A DNA stretch of 34,766 bases. It comes from Desulfobulbus sp. Tol-SR (GTDB lineage Bacteria > Desulfobacterota > Desulfobulbia > Desulfobulbales > Desulfocapsaceae). How positions within the stretch are numbered: the stretch's first letter is position 1; each line of letters opens with the position of its first letter. Below, one piece after another: positions 7,928 through 17,246 of this stretch. The DNA lies in assembly GCA_000769715.1 (NCBI GenBank), contig JROS01000104.1:1-34766 (forward strand). Reading direction: 5' to 3'. The notes under the pieces were generated by a model that was given only the letters and a program-made list of their open reading frames with translations, was not told the origin of the DNA and searched no databases. The position numbers and the translations under genes are program-made.

Positions 7928-8113
7928 ATGAAAACAAGAAATGTCATTATCTCGTATGCCGGTCTTTTTCTCTTTGTCGCCACAATGGCAGCCTGTGCAT
8001 CGGAGCCAAGACAGCAGACGACGGAAGAGGTGATTCAGAAGACCACCACGACGACCCAAACGCCTATGAGCCAGGAGAGGAGGACCACGACGACGACTAC
8101 CGAGAGTCAATAG
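7928..8113 (+). CDS. Small Thr-rich lipoprotein
   Basis: A 61-residue protein starts at ATG 7928 behind GAGAGGA. The signal peptide has a hydrophobic core (ISYAGLFLFVATMAAC) ending in a lipobox-like MAAC, so a lipid-anchored envelope protein is expected. The mature chain is only about 40 residues and strongly Thr/Gln/Glu-rich, with two runs of five and six Thr (QKTTTTTQTP, RRTTTTTTESQ). No domain is recognised. The tail closely resembles that of the exported protein encoded at 8403-8795. Surface-exposed, flexible and possibly modified is the reasonable guess. Confidence 0.7.
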   Translation: MKTRNVIISYAGLFLFVATMAACASEPRQQTTEEVIQKTTTTTQTPMSQERRTTTTTTESQ

Positions 8114-8224
8114 GTGCCGGTCCGTTCAACGTTCAACAGCCCGCGGTGAGCAGTTCTGCGGGTTGCGACCAGATTGCCGATTTTCAGTCAAGTGCCGCCG
8201 TGGGCTCAAGCGTCATTTTTGCCA

Positions 8225-8264
8225 CTCTCTGACACTCCCCGCGAAAGGGGAACCCCAAAGAGAG
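8225..8264 (+). terminator. Two-tier hairpin upstream of exported-protein gene
   Basis: CTCTCT at 8225-8230 pairs with AGAGAG at 8259-8264, and inside it TCCCC at 8236-8240 pairs with GGGGA at 8247-8251. It lies in the 289-bp gap between the two Thr-tail genes. There is no T-run, so it could be a weak terminator or a leader structure of the downstream mRNA. No known riboswitch motif was recognised. Confidence 0.3.
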
Positions 8265-8402
8265 GAATGCCGCCGAGAGGACGGAGGGCTTGTTCAGCCA
8301 GGTGAGGCGTCCTTCCCTGCCAAAAACTGCCGGCAGATTGCGGCAGGAAGAAACGAAGCCTCATACCCGATGTGCCTCAACTTAACCCAAAAGAGGATTT
8401 CC

Positions 8403-8795
8403 ATGAAAAAAACGATGTCGTTCGTATTTGCCTTAGCACTCCTGGCAGCACCGGGCGCAGTATTTGCCCAACAGAACGTGTCCGTCAGAACGGTCACCAC
8501 CGAATCCGCCGGGACTATCAGCGAGATCAATCCCGACACCCTGATCATCCGGTCGGAAACCGGTTCATCGCCGATGAACTACACCTACACCAAGAGCACG
8601 ACTTATGTTGATGATGCAGGTGTCCCCGTCTCCATGGAGACGGTTAGATCAGGCATGCCGGTGACGGTATATTACACCCAGGAAGGCGATCGAATGGTCG
8701 CGACCAAAGTAGTGGTTCGTAGAACCACGACCTCGACCGAAACGCCCACAATCGAAAAGAAGACCACCACGACGACAACGAGTGAGACCAAATAG
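8403..8795 (+). CDS. Exported protein with Thr-rich tail
   Basis: A 130-residue protein starts at ATG 8403 behind AGAGGA. A typical signal peptide (KKTMSFVFALALLAAPGAVFAQ) is cleaved after AFA-like VFA at residue ~22. Residues ~25-105 look like a small beta domain (AGTISEINPDTLIIRSETG, MNYTYTKSTTYVDDAG, MPVTVYYTQEGDRMVATKVVV) similar in layout to DUF5666/OB-like periplasmic domains. The last ~25 residues are Thr-rich (RRTTTSTETP, EKKTTTTTTSETK). Likely periplasmic or surface-located. The fold assignment is inference; the tail is shared with the lipoprotein 290 bp upstream. Confidence 0.78.
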   Translation: MKKTMSFVFALALLAAPGAVFAQQNVSVRTVTTESAGTISEINPDTLIIRSETGSSPMNYTYTKSTTYVDDAGVPVSMETVRSGMPVTVYYTQEGDRMVATKVVVRRTTTSTETPTIEKKTTTTTTSETK

Positions 8796-8816
8796 GTCAT
8801 CCTCGGTGGTGCAGTA

Positions 8817-8854
8817 CGGCAAACCCGCAGGAACACACCCCGGCGGGCTTGCCG
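8817..8854 (+). terminator. GC-rich hairpin after exported-protein gene
   Basis: A 12-bp stem with one mismatch (CGGCAAACCCGC, GCGGGCTTGCCG, 14-nt loop) starts 22 nt after the stop codon. No T-run follows. It probably acts with the second hairpin at 8912-8931. Confidence 0.4.
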
Positions 8855-8911
8855 GTTATGGTGGGTCAATGGATGCCAGGCCGACCGTTGCTGCGAAAAG
8901 GCAGCGCATGG

Positions 8912-8940
8912 AGGAGGTCAGCCGGCCTCCTTCTTTTCGT
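8912..8940 (+). terminator. Intrinsic terminator before cytochrome gene
   Basis: AGGAGG at 8912-8917 pairs with CCTCCT at 8926-8931 around an 8-nt GC-rich loop, followed directly by the T-rich run TCTTTTCGTT. It separates the Thr-tail gene from the cytochrome gene. Confidence 0.55.
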
Positions 8941-9026
8941 TAAAGATTGACTGAAGGCATGCAGTATTTGAGCGATTTGGTCCTTGAATGTGGATGAATC
9001 GCAAAACCAGAACAGGAGATATCACT

Positions 9027-9530
9027 ATGTTGAAAAAGAGCGTGCACGTACTGGCGGTGACATGCCTGATCGTCACTGGGAGCAGTTTGGCTGTGAGCGC
9101 GGCTGGAGAGGAGACGCAGGGTCAAATCGATGGCATTATGAGCGCATTGCCGAAATTCGCCGTGCCGATGCGTGAGGTGGGGGACAGATTCCAGAACATG
9201 TTTTATGCCGCCGAGGGTGGGAACTGGGCTCTGGCTTCGTATATGTCCAAGTATATGGACAAGGCGATGAATCCGGCCAAGATCACCAAGCCGAAGGAGT
9301 ATCCAGACTGGGCGGCATTCTATAAGGAAGAGTTTGCCCCGGTCAACAACGCCATCGCGGCACAGGACATGGCGACCTTCACCAAGGAATACAACGCCGT
9401 CATTGCGTCATGCAATGACTGTCATGCCGGTATGGGCTATGGATTTATAAAGGTGGTAAAACTGGCATCTCCCCCGGACCAGGGGATCGAGTACAAACTG
9501 GCTTCCAAGGCGGTGGATGTGCCGAAATAA
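9027..9530 (+). CDS. Secreted c-type cytochrome, class II-like
   Basis: The 167-residue frame starts at ATG 9027, about 9 nt behind AGGAG; the frame also opens at 8988 without a ribosome site. A signal peptide ends near AVSAAG (residue ~26). Residues ~30-165 are all-helical in appearance, with a single covalent heme site CNDCH at 129-133 near the C-terminus. A C-terminal CxxCH in a ~130-residue four-helix protein is the arrangement of class II cytochromes (cytochrome c prime type). It should be a periplasmic electron carrier or small-ligand binder. It stands alone: no oxidoreductase partner lies next to it. Heme attachment is firm; the partner is unknown. Confidence 0.85.
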   Translation: MLKKSVHVLAVTCLIVTGSSLAVSAAGEETQGQIDGIMSALPKFAVPMREVGDRFQNMFYAAEGGNWALASYMSKYMDKAMNPAKITKPKEYPDWAAFYKEEFAPVNNAIAAQDMATFTKEYNAVIASCNDCHAGMGYGFIKVVKLASPPDQGIEYKLASKAVDVPK

Positions 9531-9555
9531 CCGGCCCAGTCTTCAAAACTCCACT

Positions 9556-9593
9556 ACAGACCGCCTGTCCGATCACTGAACAGTGCGGTCTGT
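9556..9593 (+). terminator. Hairpin after cytochrome gene
   Basis: A perfect 9-bp stem (ACAGACCGC with GCGGTCTGT, 20-nt loop) begins 26 nt after the cytochrome stop codon. No proper T-run follows, so the terminator role is tentative. Confidence 0.35.
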
Positions 9594-9878
9594 TGGATCA
9601 AAAATATCTGTTGCAGGTGGCGCAGACAGGCCAGGGAGGGTGACGCAGATGAGGTGATTCAGATACACCTCGCCGATTCCGTTTCTCCCCTTCCCGAGAC
9701 TGACGCTGCTGGTCGCGGCGGCAATGACGCGGAAGCATTGCTTTCTCCCCACACCCGAGGTTGACGCCCTGACTCCAATACTCTCGGTATGGGAATTCAG
9801 GACACGCACAGGCATCGGAGGGGATGGATAGTGTCCATCCGGACACTTCAACCTGCTGATATTTATGTAATATATGTT

Positions 9879-9947
9879 GTCATTTCAAGCGATAGCGATG
9901 GGGCTCGGTTTTCAAGACAATGAGATTTCTCCTGCAGTCGAAATGAC
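9879..9947. repeat. GTCATTTC-bounded palindromic repeat element
   Basis: A ~69-bp element starts with GTCATTTCAAGCGATAGCG and ends with the inverted GAAATGAC, the right arm reading GTCATTTCGACTGCAGGAGA on the other strand. This matches the general form of a dispersed intergenic repeat (GTCATTTCGA...GGAGAAATCT) that I recall from many bacterial genomes. It is non-coding and can fold into a hairpin. Copy number cannot be judged here; this is the only copy noticed in the window. Confidence 0.6.
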
Positions 9948-10087
9948 GGAACATGCAACTATCCATTTTGCAAGTGGCCCGAGTTGTCAGGTTTTAAAAA
10001 TTCCAGCTTTGCGATATGGTTGAACAAGGCGCAAGATGTGCGAGCTGGCAGCTATGAACACATTGTGATAGGAGAAATGGGCGCGCA

Positions 10088-10492
10088 ATGCATGAGAGAA
10101 GTCGGAAAAACTGTGAGAATGGCGCCAGGATGGGGCGGATCGGCAATCGCCCCTATTGGATTTTTACGCTCTCCATCCTGATCAGGGCGCTGCATCAAGT
10201 GGGAGCGGCGGTCTTTCTGGCGGGCTTTCTCGTTGATATCCGGCCGGAACCTCCTCCCCGGTACGTCGTGATCGCCCTGGTGACCGGCGCCCTGTTGCTG
10301 GCGAGCGAGTGGTTGCGCCACCGGCAGGTCCATCGCGAATTGTCGGGGGTGGTCACCTTCGTCAAACTCGTGATTCTGGGGGCGGCCTTCCATGGATTGC
10401 TGCCGGCCAAGGGAGCGGTGTTGCTGGCCTTTCTCATTGCCTCGCTCGGCTCGCACGCCCCGAAGGAGTATCGGCATCGATTGTTGTTCTAG
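10088..10492 (+). CDS. Four-helix membrane protein, unknown function
   Basis: The frame encodes 134 residues from ATG 10088 (AGGAG lies 13 nt upstream) or 120 from ATG 10130; the second removes an unlikely charged start and may be the true one. Four hydrophobic helices follow: ~22-47 (WIFTLSILIRALHQVGAAVF), ~57-75 (VVIALVTGALLLASEWL), ~83-100 (LSGVVTFVKLVILGAAF) and ~106-122 (KGAVLLAFLIASLGSHA). No family is recognised. The protein is highly basic in the loops, giving an inner-membrane protein with both ends inside by the positive-inside rule. It faces the thioredoxin-like gene convergently, with a 177-bp gap. Confidence 0.65.
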   Translation: MHERSRKNCENGARMGRIGNRPYWIFTLSILIRALHQVGAAVFLAGFLVDIRPEPPPRYVVIALVTGALLLASEWLRHRQVHRELSGVVTFVKLVILGAAFHGLLPAKGAVLLAFLIASLGSHAPKEYRHRLLF

Positions 10493-10669
10493 TCCGTATT
10501 CCCCGCATAACCACCTCTCTCCCCACGCTCTGAGGTCCCGCCGAGGTCGAGCGCGATGTTCGCGGTATTGCGGATCGCCCGGCCATGGGCCGGAGAAAGC
10601 TGTCGAGGATCCCGAGCAGGAGACCTGGCCCATTCAGAAGGTGATGGCGAGGCACATCCGGTCCATCAC

Positions 10670-11068
10670 CTATCTGATCCCGAGTTTCTCCAGTTCGGCG
10701 ACGATGGCCGCCTTTTCCATGAAACCGACGTGCCGGAGCACCTTCTTGCCGTCGGCGTCAAAGAAGATCTGGGTGGGGATCGCCATGATGTCGAATTTCT
10801 GCGCGGCCCCGGGATGTTCCATGACATCGACGAGGATGATGGCGACCCGGTCCTTGTATTCCGTCTCCAGTTCCTCCATGATCGGCAACATCAGCTTGCA
10901 GGGCAGACAGCTTGTGGACCCTAACTCGGCCAGGGTCACCATCCCGGGAACGGGGATTTCCGGTGTACCTTCGTTGGCGGTGGTGAAGTCACCTGTCGCC
11001 GAGAGCAGCGACAGGCAGCCGATGACGATAAGCATCTTGATGGTTCTGACAGCAAAAAGACTTTTCAT
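10670..11068 (-). CDS. Exported thioredoxin-family protein (CLPC active site)
   Basis: The 132-residue protein has an N-terminal hydrophobic segment (TIKMLIVIGCLSLLSATG) acting as signal peptide or anchor. A thioredoxin fold follows: VTLAELGSTSCLPC with the CLPC redox pair at residues 54-57, then VAIILVDVMEHPGAAQKFDI, the cis-Pro loop IPTQ at 97-100 and FFDADGKKVLRHVGF. This is the layout of periplasmic thioredoxin-like proteins that reduce disulfides, for example in cytochrome c maturation. A membrane partner such as CcdA/DsbD is not adjacent, although a four-helix membrane protein gene is convergent with it and a cytochrome c gene lies 1.1 kb away. The fold is firm; the substrate is inferred. 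Confidence 0.9.
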   Translation of the reverse strand: MKSLFAVRTIKMLIVIGCLSLLSATGDFTTANEGTPEIPVPGMVTLAELGSTSCLPCKLMLPIMEELETEYKDRVAIILVDVMEHPGAAQKFDIMAIPTQIFFDADGKKVLRHVGFMEKAAIVAELEKLGIR

Positions 11069-11696
11069 GTACTTATCCTGATTATAATAGGAATATCCCT
11101 GTTTTGTCGATGATCTGGAAAATTGCGGCGGCGGCGGTCAACCTGATGCTGCTGTTGACCGGATCACCGATCCCGGCCAGACGAAACACCTTGCCGGTCC
11201 GTTCCGCCGACATCGATGGACCAGCCAGGAAGAGATCGGTTTCGGGTCGGCCGGGTACATCCGGCACATCGCGGTATCTCCAGGCGAATCTCCTCATAGT
11301 TTCTCCATTACCATAAGTATCATCCAAAGTTCGTGCCCGCAACATCCTGCCGAAGATCGCGTAAAAGACAGTCGGGCCGATCAGGACCGCCGGCTGTTGC
11401 GGCCAGACACTCCTGCAGCACCTCGGCAAGGGAAATGCCCGATCCCGATTCATCATCGTGAGCCCCGAAGATGCTCACTGCTGCCGTCATTGTCCTGCCT
11501 CGCGCAGGGGGCCCCATCCGATCGACCCAGCCTTGATCTCGTATCAATTCCCGCCGCCTCTCTGCAAAAGTTACTTTTTCGAAACATCTCCCTTTTGGAG
11601 ATCAGCCGATCTCCGGCTATGATGGGTAAACCACTCGATGGATCGATACTTGCAAAGATTGCAGCGGCACAGCAATCAATCAGACATGGGGGCGGT
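11069..11696. other. Divergent intergenic stretch
   Basis: About 630 bp between the minus-strand thioredoxin gene and the plus-strand PhnD-like gene. It is GC-rich and has open frames on both strands, but none with family-like content. A minus-strand frame from 11297 to 11082 has a fair GGAG before its ATG and was left out for lack of protein-like composition. Confidence 0.35.
11081..11110 (-). promoter_or_regulatory. Possible sigma-70 promoter of thioredoxin gene
   Basis: On the minus strand TCGACA (5 of 6 with the -35 consensus) and a perfect TATAAT are 18 bp apart. The -10 ends only 12 bp before the ATG at 11068, which would leave almost no leader, so either translation starts downstream (Met at 11035) or the match is fortuitous. 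Confidence 0.3.
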
Positions 11697-12564
11697 ATGA
11701 TATATCTCAGATCCCTGGCCGGGCTGCTGCTGATGCTGGTGGCGCTCAGCCGGCCGGCCGTAGCCGGGGAAAGTCTCCGGGCCGGGGTGGCCAGCATGAT
11801 CACGCCGGTCAGCACGGTCAAATATTACCAGCAGGTGGTCGAGTATCTGGGGCGCAAGCTCGGCATGCCGGCGGAAATGATCCATCGGACCACCTACGAC
11901 GAGATCGATGTCCTGCTCGAAGCGGGGCGATTGGATGTCGCCTTCATCTGCTCCTCCCCCTATGTTCTCGACAAGGCCAGATTTGGTGCCGAACTGCTGG
12001 TGGCCCCGCAGGTCAACGGCACTGTTTTTTACAACTCCAATATCATCGTCCACAAGGACAGTCCGATCACCGACATCGAGGGCCTGCGGGGCAAGACGTT
12101 CGTCTTTGCCGATCCGAAATCCAATACCGGGCGGCTGTACCCCGCCTATCTCCTGGCCCGGCATCCACCTCGACAACCTGCGGGAGTACCGCAACTACGG
12201 TTATCAGGACACCGTCGCCAAAAAGATCATCAGCGGCGAATTTGACGCCGGGGCGATCAGCCAGTCGATTGCCGAGCAGTATCTGCCCTATGGCCTCGGG
12301 GTCATCGCCACTTCCGACCCGATCCCCACCGGGCCGGTGGTCGTGTCGCCGAAGACGCCGTACCCGGCGGTCCGGATGACCCAGCAGGCCCTGCTGGACA
12401 TGGCGGGCAGCCGGGAGGGACGGCAGGTCCTGGAAAAGCTCGATCCCGATCTCCAGGGTGGGTTCATCGCCGCCTCGGACGCCGATTATGCCGATATCCG
12501 CACGATGATCAATGACGTGCCCCGGACCTGCGGCAAAGAGTGTCATCCCAAAATCTCATTTTGA
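11697..12564 (+). pseudogene. PhnD-like periplasmic binding protein, frameshifted
   Basis: Reading starts at ATG 11697 behind GGGGGCGG with a signal peptide (LAGLLLMLVALSRPAVAGE). The first ~155 residues match phosphate/phosphonate-type PhnD binding proteins: RAGVASMITPVSTVKYYQQV, LEAGRLDVAFICSSPYVL, GLRGKTFVFADPKSNTGRL. Near 12156-12161, inside the G/C-rich run tcctggcccggcat, the frame shifts by one base and the protein continues to the TGA at 12562 (GIHLDNLREYRNYGYQDTV, FDAGAISQSIAEQYLPYG, MTQQALLDMAGSREG). Together about 288 residues, normal for the family. The next gene is a histidine kinase, so the protein probably presented a ligand to that sensor. Sequencing error and true pseudogene are both possible. 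Confidence 0.85.
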
Positions 12565-12575
12565 ATACGCCTCGG

Positions 12576-14020
12576 ATGAAACTGTCACTGCAACAGAAAT
12601 TCATCATCATCGCCTTCCTGTCGGTCCTGGCGCTCACCGCCGTCATCACCATCCTGGCCGTGGCCAAGACCCGCTCGGCCCTCCTCGCCGCCTCGGAAAA
12701 ACAGGGTCTGATGCTGGCCAGGACGGTCAGCGCCCTGATCATCAATGAGCTGATCTATGAAAAGCTCGGCCTGATCGAGGAAGGCGGCCTGATCGACAAC
12801 TATGTCCGGGAACTGTACCAGCGCCGGGATCTCGCCCTGCGCTACGTGGCGGTGCTCGACAACTCGCTGCATGTCATCTCGCACAGCGATTTCGGCGAGT
12901 TCGGCAAGCAGTACGGCAACCCGTTCATCGAAGAGGCCTGTCGGTCCGAGACGGTCCTGATACGCAAGACCACCGGCGAGTCGGGGGGGATCCACGACCT
13001 GGAATTCGCCGCCCCGTTGTCGATCGAGGGCAAGCACTGGGGGCTGCTGCTGTTTTCCCTCTCCCTCGACAATGTCGAGGAGGCGATCAGATCGATCGCC
13101 ATGCAGATCGTCTCGCTGTCGCTGCTGGCGCTGTTCTTTCTCTCCATCCCGATCTATTTCCTCAGCCGCCGCTTCATCAAGCCGGTCATCGATCTGGCGC
13201 AGGCGATGGGAGAGGTCGAGGTGGAGATGGGCGAGAAGACCATGCCGGTGGCCGGCGGTGACGAGTTGTCGCGCCTGGCCGAAAGCTACAACGAGATGGT
13301 GCGCCGGATCCGCGCCGCCAACGAGGAGATGAAGCTGGCCCACGAGAAGCTGCTGCAGTCGGAAAAACTCGCCACCCTTGGGGTCCTGGCCTCCAGTGTC
13401 GCCCATCGGATCAACAATCCCCTGGGCGGCTTGTTCAACTGTGTGCGGCTGCTGCAGCGGCAGGGGGCTGATGCTGATTTTCGCCGCAATTATCTCGAAC
13501 TCATCCTCGAAGGACTGGAAAGCATAGAAAAAACCGTCAGTCAACTGCTGTGGACGGCTGGGCGGAGGGAGGGCGAGGAGAAACGGTCCGAAGTGGCGAC
13601 GGTGCTTTCCCGGGTGTTGAAATATCTCGATTACCGCATGAAGAGGCAGGAGATTTCCTATCGCCAGGAGGTCGATCCGATGCTGGTGGTCCCGGTGGCG
13701 CCCCACGATCTCGAGGAGATGTTCCTCAATACCATGATCAACGCCATCCAGGCGATGGAAACGGGGGGAACGCTGAAGGTGACGGCCGAACGGGGCGACA
13801 AGGCCGTGCGGATCACGATTGCGGATACCGGCACCGGCATTCCCCGGGGCCGGCTGGACAATGTCTTCGACCTGTTCTATTCGACCAAGAAGGCCGGGGA
13901 GGGGACAGGGTTGGGGATGTGGATGACCTATGAACTGGTCAAGAAATACCGGGGACAGATCGAACTGGACAGCCAGGAGGGGATCGGCACCAGGGTCTCT
14001 TTCATCATTCCGGAGGCAAC

Positions 14021-14024
<4 letters not shown>
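12576..14024 (+). CDS. Membrane histidine kinase (NtrB-like)
   Basis: Taken from ATG 12576 the protein has 482 residues; a GTG at 12540 in the same frame overlaps the upstream gene. Domains: helix 1 (~9-30), extracytoplasmic sensor (~31-175), helix 2 (~184-206), HAMP (~207-260), HisKA with phospho-acceptor His277 in SVAHRINNPLGG, and HATPase with N box around 385-390 (NTMINA), G1 DTGTGIP at 417-423, and F/G2 boxes YSTKKAGEGTGLGM. It should autophosphorylate and donate to the NtrC-type regulator whose ATG overlaps its stop (ATGA at 14021-14024). The upstream PhnD-like protein is the likely ligand-binding partner. Confidence 0.93.
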
Positions 14025-14695
<671 letters not shown>

Positions 14696-14761
14696 CCACC
14701 TTGTTGGGCGACAGAGATGACTACCGGATCAATTTGATAGAGAAAAATTCCTGTTTGGACG

Positions 14762-15508
14762 TCAATTGCTCCGGGTCCAGGCGCAGAGCCGGCGTTCGAG
14801 GCGGTCGAGGAGGAGGTAGAGGGCGAAGCCGAGCAGGGCCATGCAGGAGATGCCGGTGTAGAGGGCGACATAGTCGGCCCGGCCCCAGGAGTCCATGATG
14901 ATGTAGCCGAGGCCCGTGGTGGTGGCGAAGGATTCGACGAAGAAGAGGATGGCCACCGCCGTGCCTATCGAGATCCGCAGCGCCGTCAGGATCTTCGGCA
15001 GCGAGGCGGGGAGGATGACGTGGCGGTAGATCTGCAGCCGGGTCGCTCCCAGGGTCTGCATCGCATGGAAGTAGTTGCGGTGGATGGTGCGGGCGGCGTC
15101 GCGGGTCGTCACCAGGATCTGGAAAAAGACGATCAGGGCGATGAGGAAGATCTTGGAGAAGTTGCCGATCCCGAAGAGGATGATGATCAGCGGCAGCAGC
15201 ACCACATGCGGGATCGGGTAGAGCAGGTAGATGAAGGGCGACAGCCGCCGGCCCAGCGATGCCTCGGCCCCGACGGCGAGACCGAGCGGCACGGCGGCGG
15301 CCAGGGCGAGGCCGATGCCGCACAGGGCCCGGAAGGTGCTGATGGCGAGATCGTCGAGGAGGCTGCCGTCGGCGATCCTGCTGCCGATGTCGACCAGCAC
15401 GATCCACGGTTGGGGCAGGGCCATCGAATCGAGGAGCAGGGCCGCGGCCTGCCACAGCGCGAGAAGGATCAGGGCGGCGATCAGGATATCACGCTTGCGG
15501 CCCATCAT
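14762..15508 (-). CDS. ABC transporter permease (SsuC/TauC type)
   Basis: A 248-residue inner-membrane protein with about six helices. The cytoplasmic EAA-type loop is visible (YFHAMQTLGATRLQIYRHVILP), which docks the ATPase. Helical segments include ALILLALWQAAALLL, LCGIGLALAAAVPLGLAV, VVLLPLIIILFGIG and LYTGISCMALLGFALYLLL. The family imports nitrate, sulfonates, taurine or related small anions. The start at 15508 is behind AGAGGA and lies inside the end of the ATPase gene (20-bp overlap), showing tight coupling. It is the last gene of the minus-strand operon. Substrate cannot be told from the permease. Confidence 0.92.
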   Translation of the reverse strand: MMGRKRDILIAALILLALWQAAALLLDSMALPQPWIVLVDIGSRIADGSLLDDLAISTFRALCGIGLALAAAVPLGLAVGAEASLGRRLSPFIYLLYPIPHVVLLPLIIILFGIGNFSKIFLIALIVFFQILVTTRDAARTIHRNYFHAMQTLGATRLQIYRHVILPASLPKILTALRISIGTAVAILFFVESFATTTGLGYIIMDSWGRADYVALYTGISCMALLGFALYLLLDRLERRLCAWTRSN

Positions 15509-16232
15509 CTTCCTCTTTCAATATCCGGCGCAACTGGTTGCAGTGGCGGAAAAATTGCTCGGTTTGACGGTATTCCCGATCGCCGGCCCCGGGGTTGTCG
15601 ACGATCTCGAGGATCCGGCCGGGCCGCCGGCTGAGGACGATGATCCGCCGGCCGAGATAGACCGCCTCCTCGATCGAGTGGGTGACGAGGATCGTGGTGA
15701 TCCGCTTGTCGCGCCAGACTTCGAGGATCAGGTTCTGCAGCCGCTCCCGGCTCAGGGCATCGAGCGACGACAGCGGTTCGTCCATGAACAGGATCTGGGG
15801 CTCGATCGCCAGGGCCCGGGCCATCGCCACCCGTTGCTGCATCCCGCCGGAAAGCTGGGCCGGGTAGTGACGGCCGAAGCCGGCAAGCCCCATCTCCGCC
15901 AGCAGGCCCTCGACCCTGGTGCGGATGCGGGCCTTCGGCGCCCCTTTGAGGGCGAGGCCGAGGCCGATGTTGTCGATCACCGTTTTCCACGGGAAGAGGC
16001 CGTAATTCTGCAGGATCGTGCCGGTGCGGGGGCGGCCCTCGATCGTGATCGTCCCCGCGTCCGGCTGCAGCAGCCCGGCCAGCAGGAACAGCAGCGAGGT
16101 CTTGCCGCAGCCGGAGGGGCCGATGATGGCGCAGCTCCCCTGATCCTCGACCGCAAACGAGATCCCCTGCAGCACCTGGCTGACCTCCCCTTCATGGGTG
16201 AAGGAGAGGCTGACCGCGTCGACCCTGATCAT
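15489..16232 (-). CDS. ABC transporter ATPase (SsuB/TauB type)
   Basis: A 247-residue ATPase with all core motifs: Walker A GPSGCGKTS at 38-46, Q-loop Gln75, signature LSGGMQQR at 127-134, Walker B LFMDEP at 148-153 and H-loop His185 (VTHSIEEA). The ILQNYGLFPWKTVIDNI and SIEEAVYLGRRIIVLSRRPG stretches are characteristic of the nitrate/sulfonate/taurine importer subfamily. It overlaps the permease gene by 20 bp and begins 2 bp after the end of the binding-protein gene, so all three are one operon. Confidence 0.95.
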   Translation of the reverse strand: MIRVDAVSLSFTHEGEVSQVLQGISFAVEDQGSCAIIGPSGCGKTSLLFLLAGLLQPDAGTITIEGRPRTGTILQNYGLFPWKTVIDNIGLGLALKGAPKARIRTRVEGLLAEMGLAGFGRHYPAQLSGGMQQRVAMARALAIEPQILFMDEPLSSLDALSRERLQNLILEVWRDKRITTILVTHSIEEAVYLGRRIIVLSRRPGRILEIVDNPGAGDREYRQTEQFFRHCNQLRRILKEEDDGPQA

Positions 16233-16234
16233 GC

Positions 16235-17170
16235 TCAGTTGTCCGGTTCCATGAAATCGGTGGCGACCATCTTGTCATACGGGATCGGCGCCGTCAGCTC
16301 CTTGGCGGTCAGCCAGCTCATGATCGGGGTGTAGAGGGCGGGACGGAACGGGGCCGGCGAGGGATAGCGGGGAATCGGGTAGGCCTTCGCGAGGTCCGAC
16401 GGGATCCGGCCCGTTTCCACCACCAGCGCCCGGTATTTCTCCGGTGCGGCGTTGATGGCGGCCACCGCCCCGGCATAAGCCCGGAAGAAGGCGGCGACCT
16501 CGGCCCGCCGGGTGGTGAGGACCTCGGGCCGGAAGACGATCACCGTCTGCGACAGGCTCTCGTCGCCGGCGGCATCGGTGACGAGGACCCTGGCCCCCTT
16601 GCCGACGGCGATCGAGGCCAGCGGCTCGGGCAGGGTGGCGGCCTTGACCGAATCGGACAGCAGCATCTGCATCCGGATCGGCATCTTCGCCACCTCGATC
16701 TTCTTTACCTCGCCGGGCGCGAATCCCTGCTGTTCCAGCATCCGGTCGGTGACGTATTCGATGATCGTCGAGCTGGAGACCGCGATCTCGACCCCTTTCA
16801 GGTCGGCTGCAGTCGCAAGGCCGGATTTCGGCGAGGCGAGGATGGCGAAGACCCCCTCGGCCGGCCGGTCGCCGAGGCAGAGGGCGGTGATCTTCAGCCG
16901 GCCCCGCCCCTGGTCGAAGAGGATGGCGCCGATCGGATCGTCGATCGCCCCGTCGATCGCCCCGGCGGCCAGGGCGCTGTCTCGTTCGATGGCGCTCAGA
17001 AAGGGAACCAGCTCGACCTCCAGCCCCTCGCGGGCGTAGAGCCGTTCCTGCTCGGCGACATGGAAGGGGGCCGAATCCTCGATCTGCAGCAGGCCGAGTT
17101 TCAGCGGTTCTGCCGCCGAGACAGGGATGGCGGCGAGGAGGGTCATGACCAGAAAAAGCAGTCGTTTCAT
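16235..17170 (-). CDS. ABC substrate-binding protein (NMT1/SsuA-like)
   Basis: From ATG 17170 the protein has 311 residues and a clean signal peptide (RLLFLVMTLLAAIPVSAAE); the frame also extends upstream to 17335 without a reason to start there. The mature part has the two-lobe layout of NitT/TauT binding proteins: LKLGLLQIEDSAPFHVAEQE, AGAIDGAIDDPIGAILFDQG, LKGVEIAVSSSTIIEYVTD and VLTTRRAEVAAFFRAY. It should deliver a small organic ligand to the permease. The ribosome site is weak. It lies 76 bp downstream of a flavin-reductase gene on the same strand, which hints at a sulfonate-type or flavin-linked substrate, but no monooxygenase is present to confirm that. Confidence 0.9.
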   Translation of the reverse strand: MKRLLFLVMTLLAAIPVSAAEPLKLGLLQIEDSAPFHVAEQERLYAREGLEVELVPFLSAIERDSALAAGAIDGAIDDPIGAILFDQGRGRLKITALCLGDRPAEGVFAILASPKSGLATAADLKGVEIAVSSSTIIEYVTDRMLEQQGFAPGEVKKIEVAKMPIRMQMLLSDSVKAATLPEPLASIAVGKGARVLVTDAAGDESLSQTVIVFRPEVLTTRRAEVAAFFRAYAGAVAAINAAPEKYRALVVETGRIPSDLAKAYPIPRYPSPAPFRPALYTPIMSWLTAKELTAPIPYDKMVATDFMEPDN

Positions 17171-17246
17171 GGTTGCACCGATGATGGACAATGGCCGGCG
17201 GCCGGTTGTCGCTGGCTGAATATCACGAAACATCGACTCGATATGA

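Larger units (their letters stand above)
9531..10087. other. 557-bp intergenic stretch with hairpin and repeat
   Basis: No convincing gene. The stretch contains the hairpin at 9556-9593 and the palindromic repeat at 9879-9947, listed separately. A minus-strand frame at 9573-9851 was rejected. Confidence 0.4.

Noticed and set aside
9573..9851. 92-codon minus-strand frame
   Set aside because: Pro/Ser-rich with no domain and no ribosome site; lies in an intergenic stretch with repeats.
11082..11297. 71-codon minus-strand frame with GGAG before its ATG, upstream of the thioredoxin-like gene
   Set aside because: Composition is not protein-like beyond the start, and it overlaps the likely promoter region of the next gene.
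12585..13706. 373-codon minus-strand frame
   Set aside because: Antisense of the histidine kinase, with repetitive Asp/Gln/His/Arg composition.
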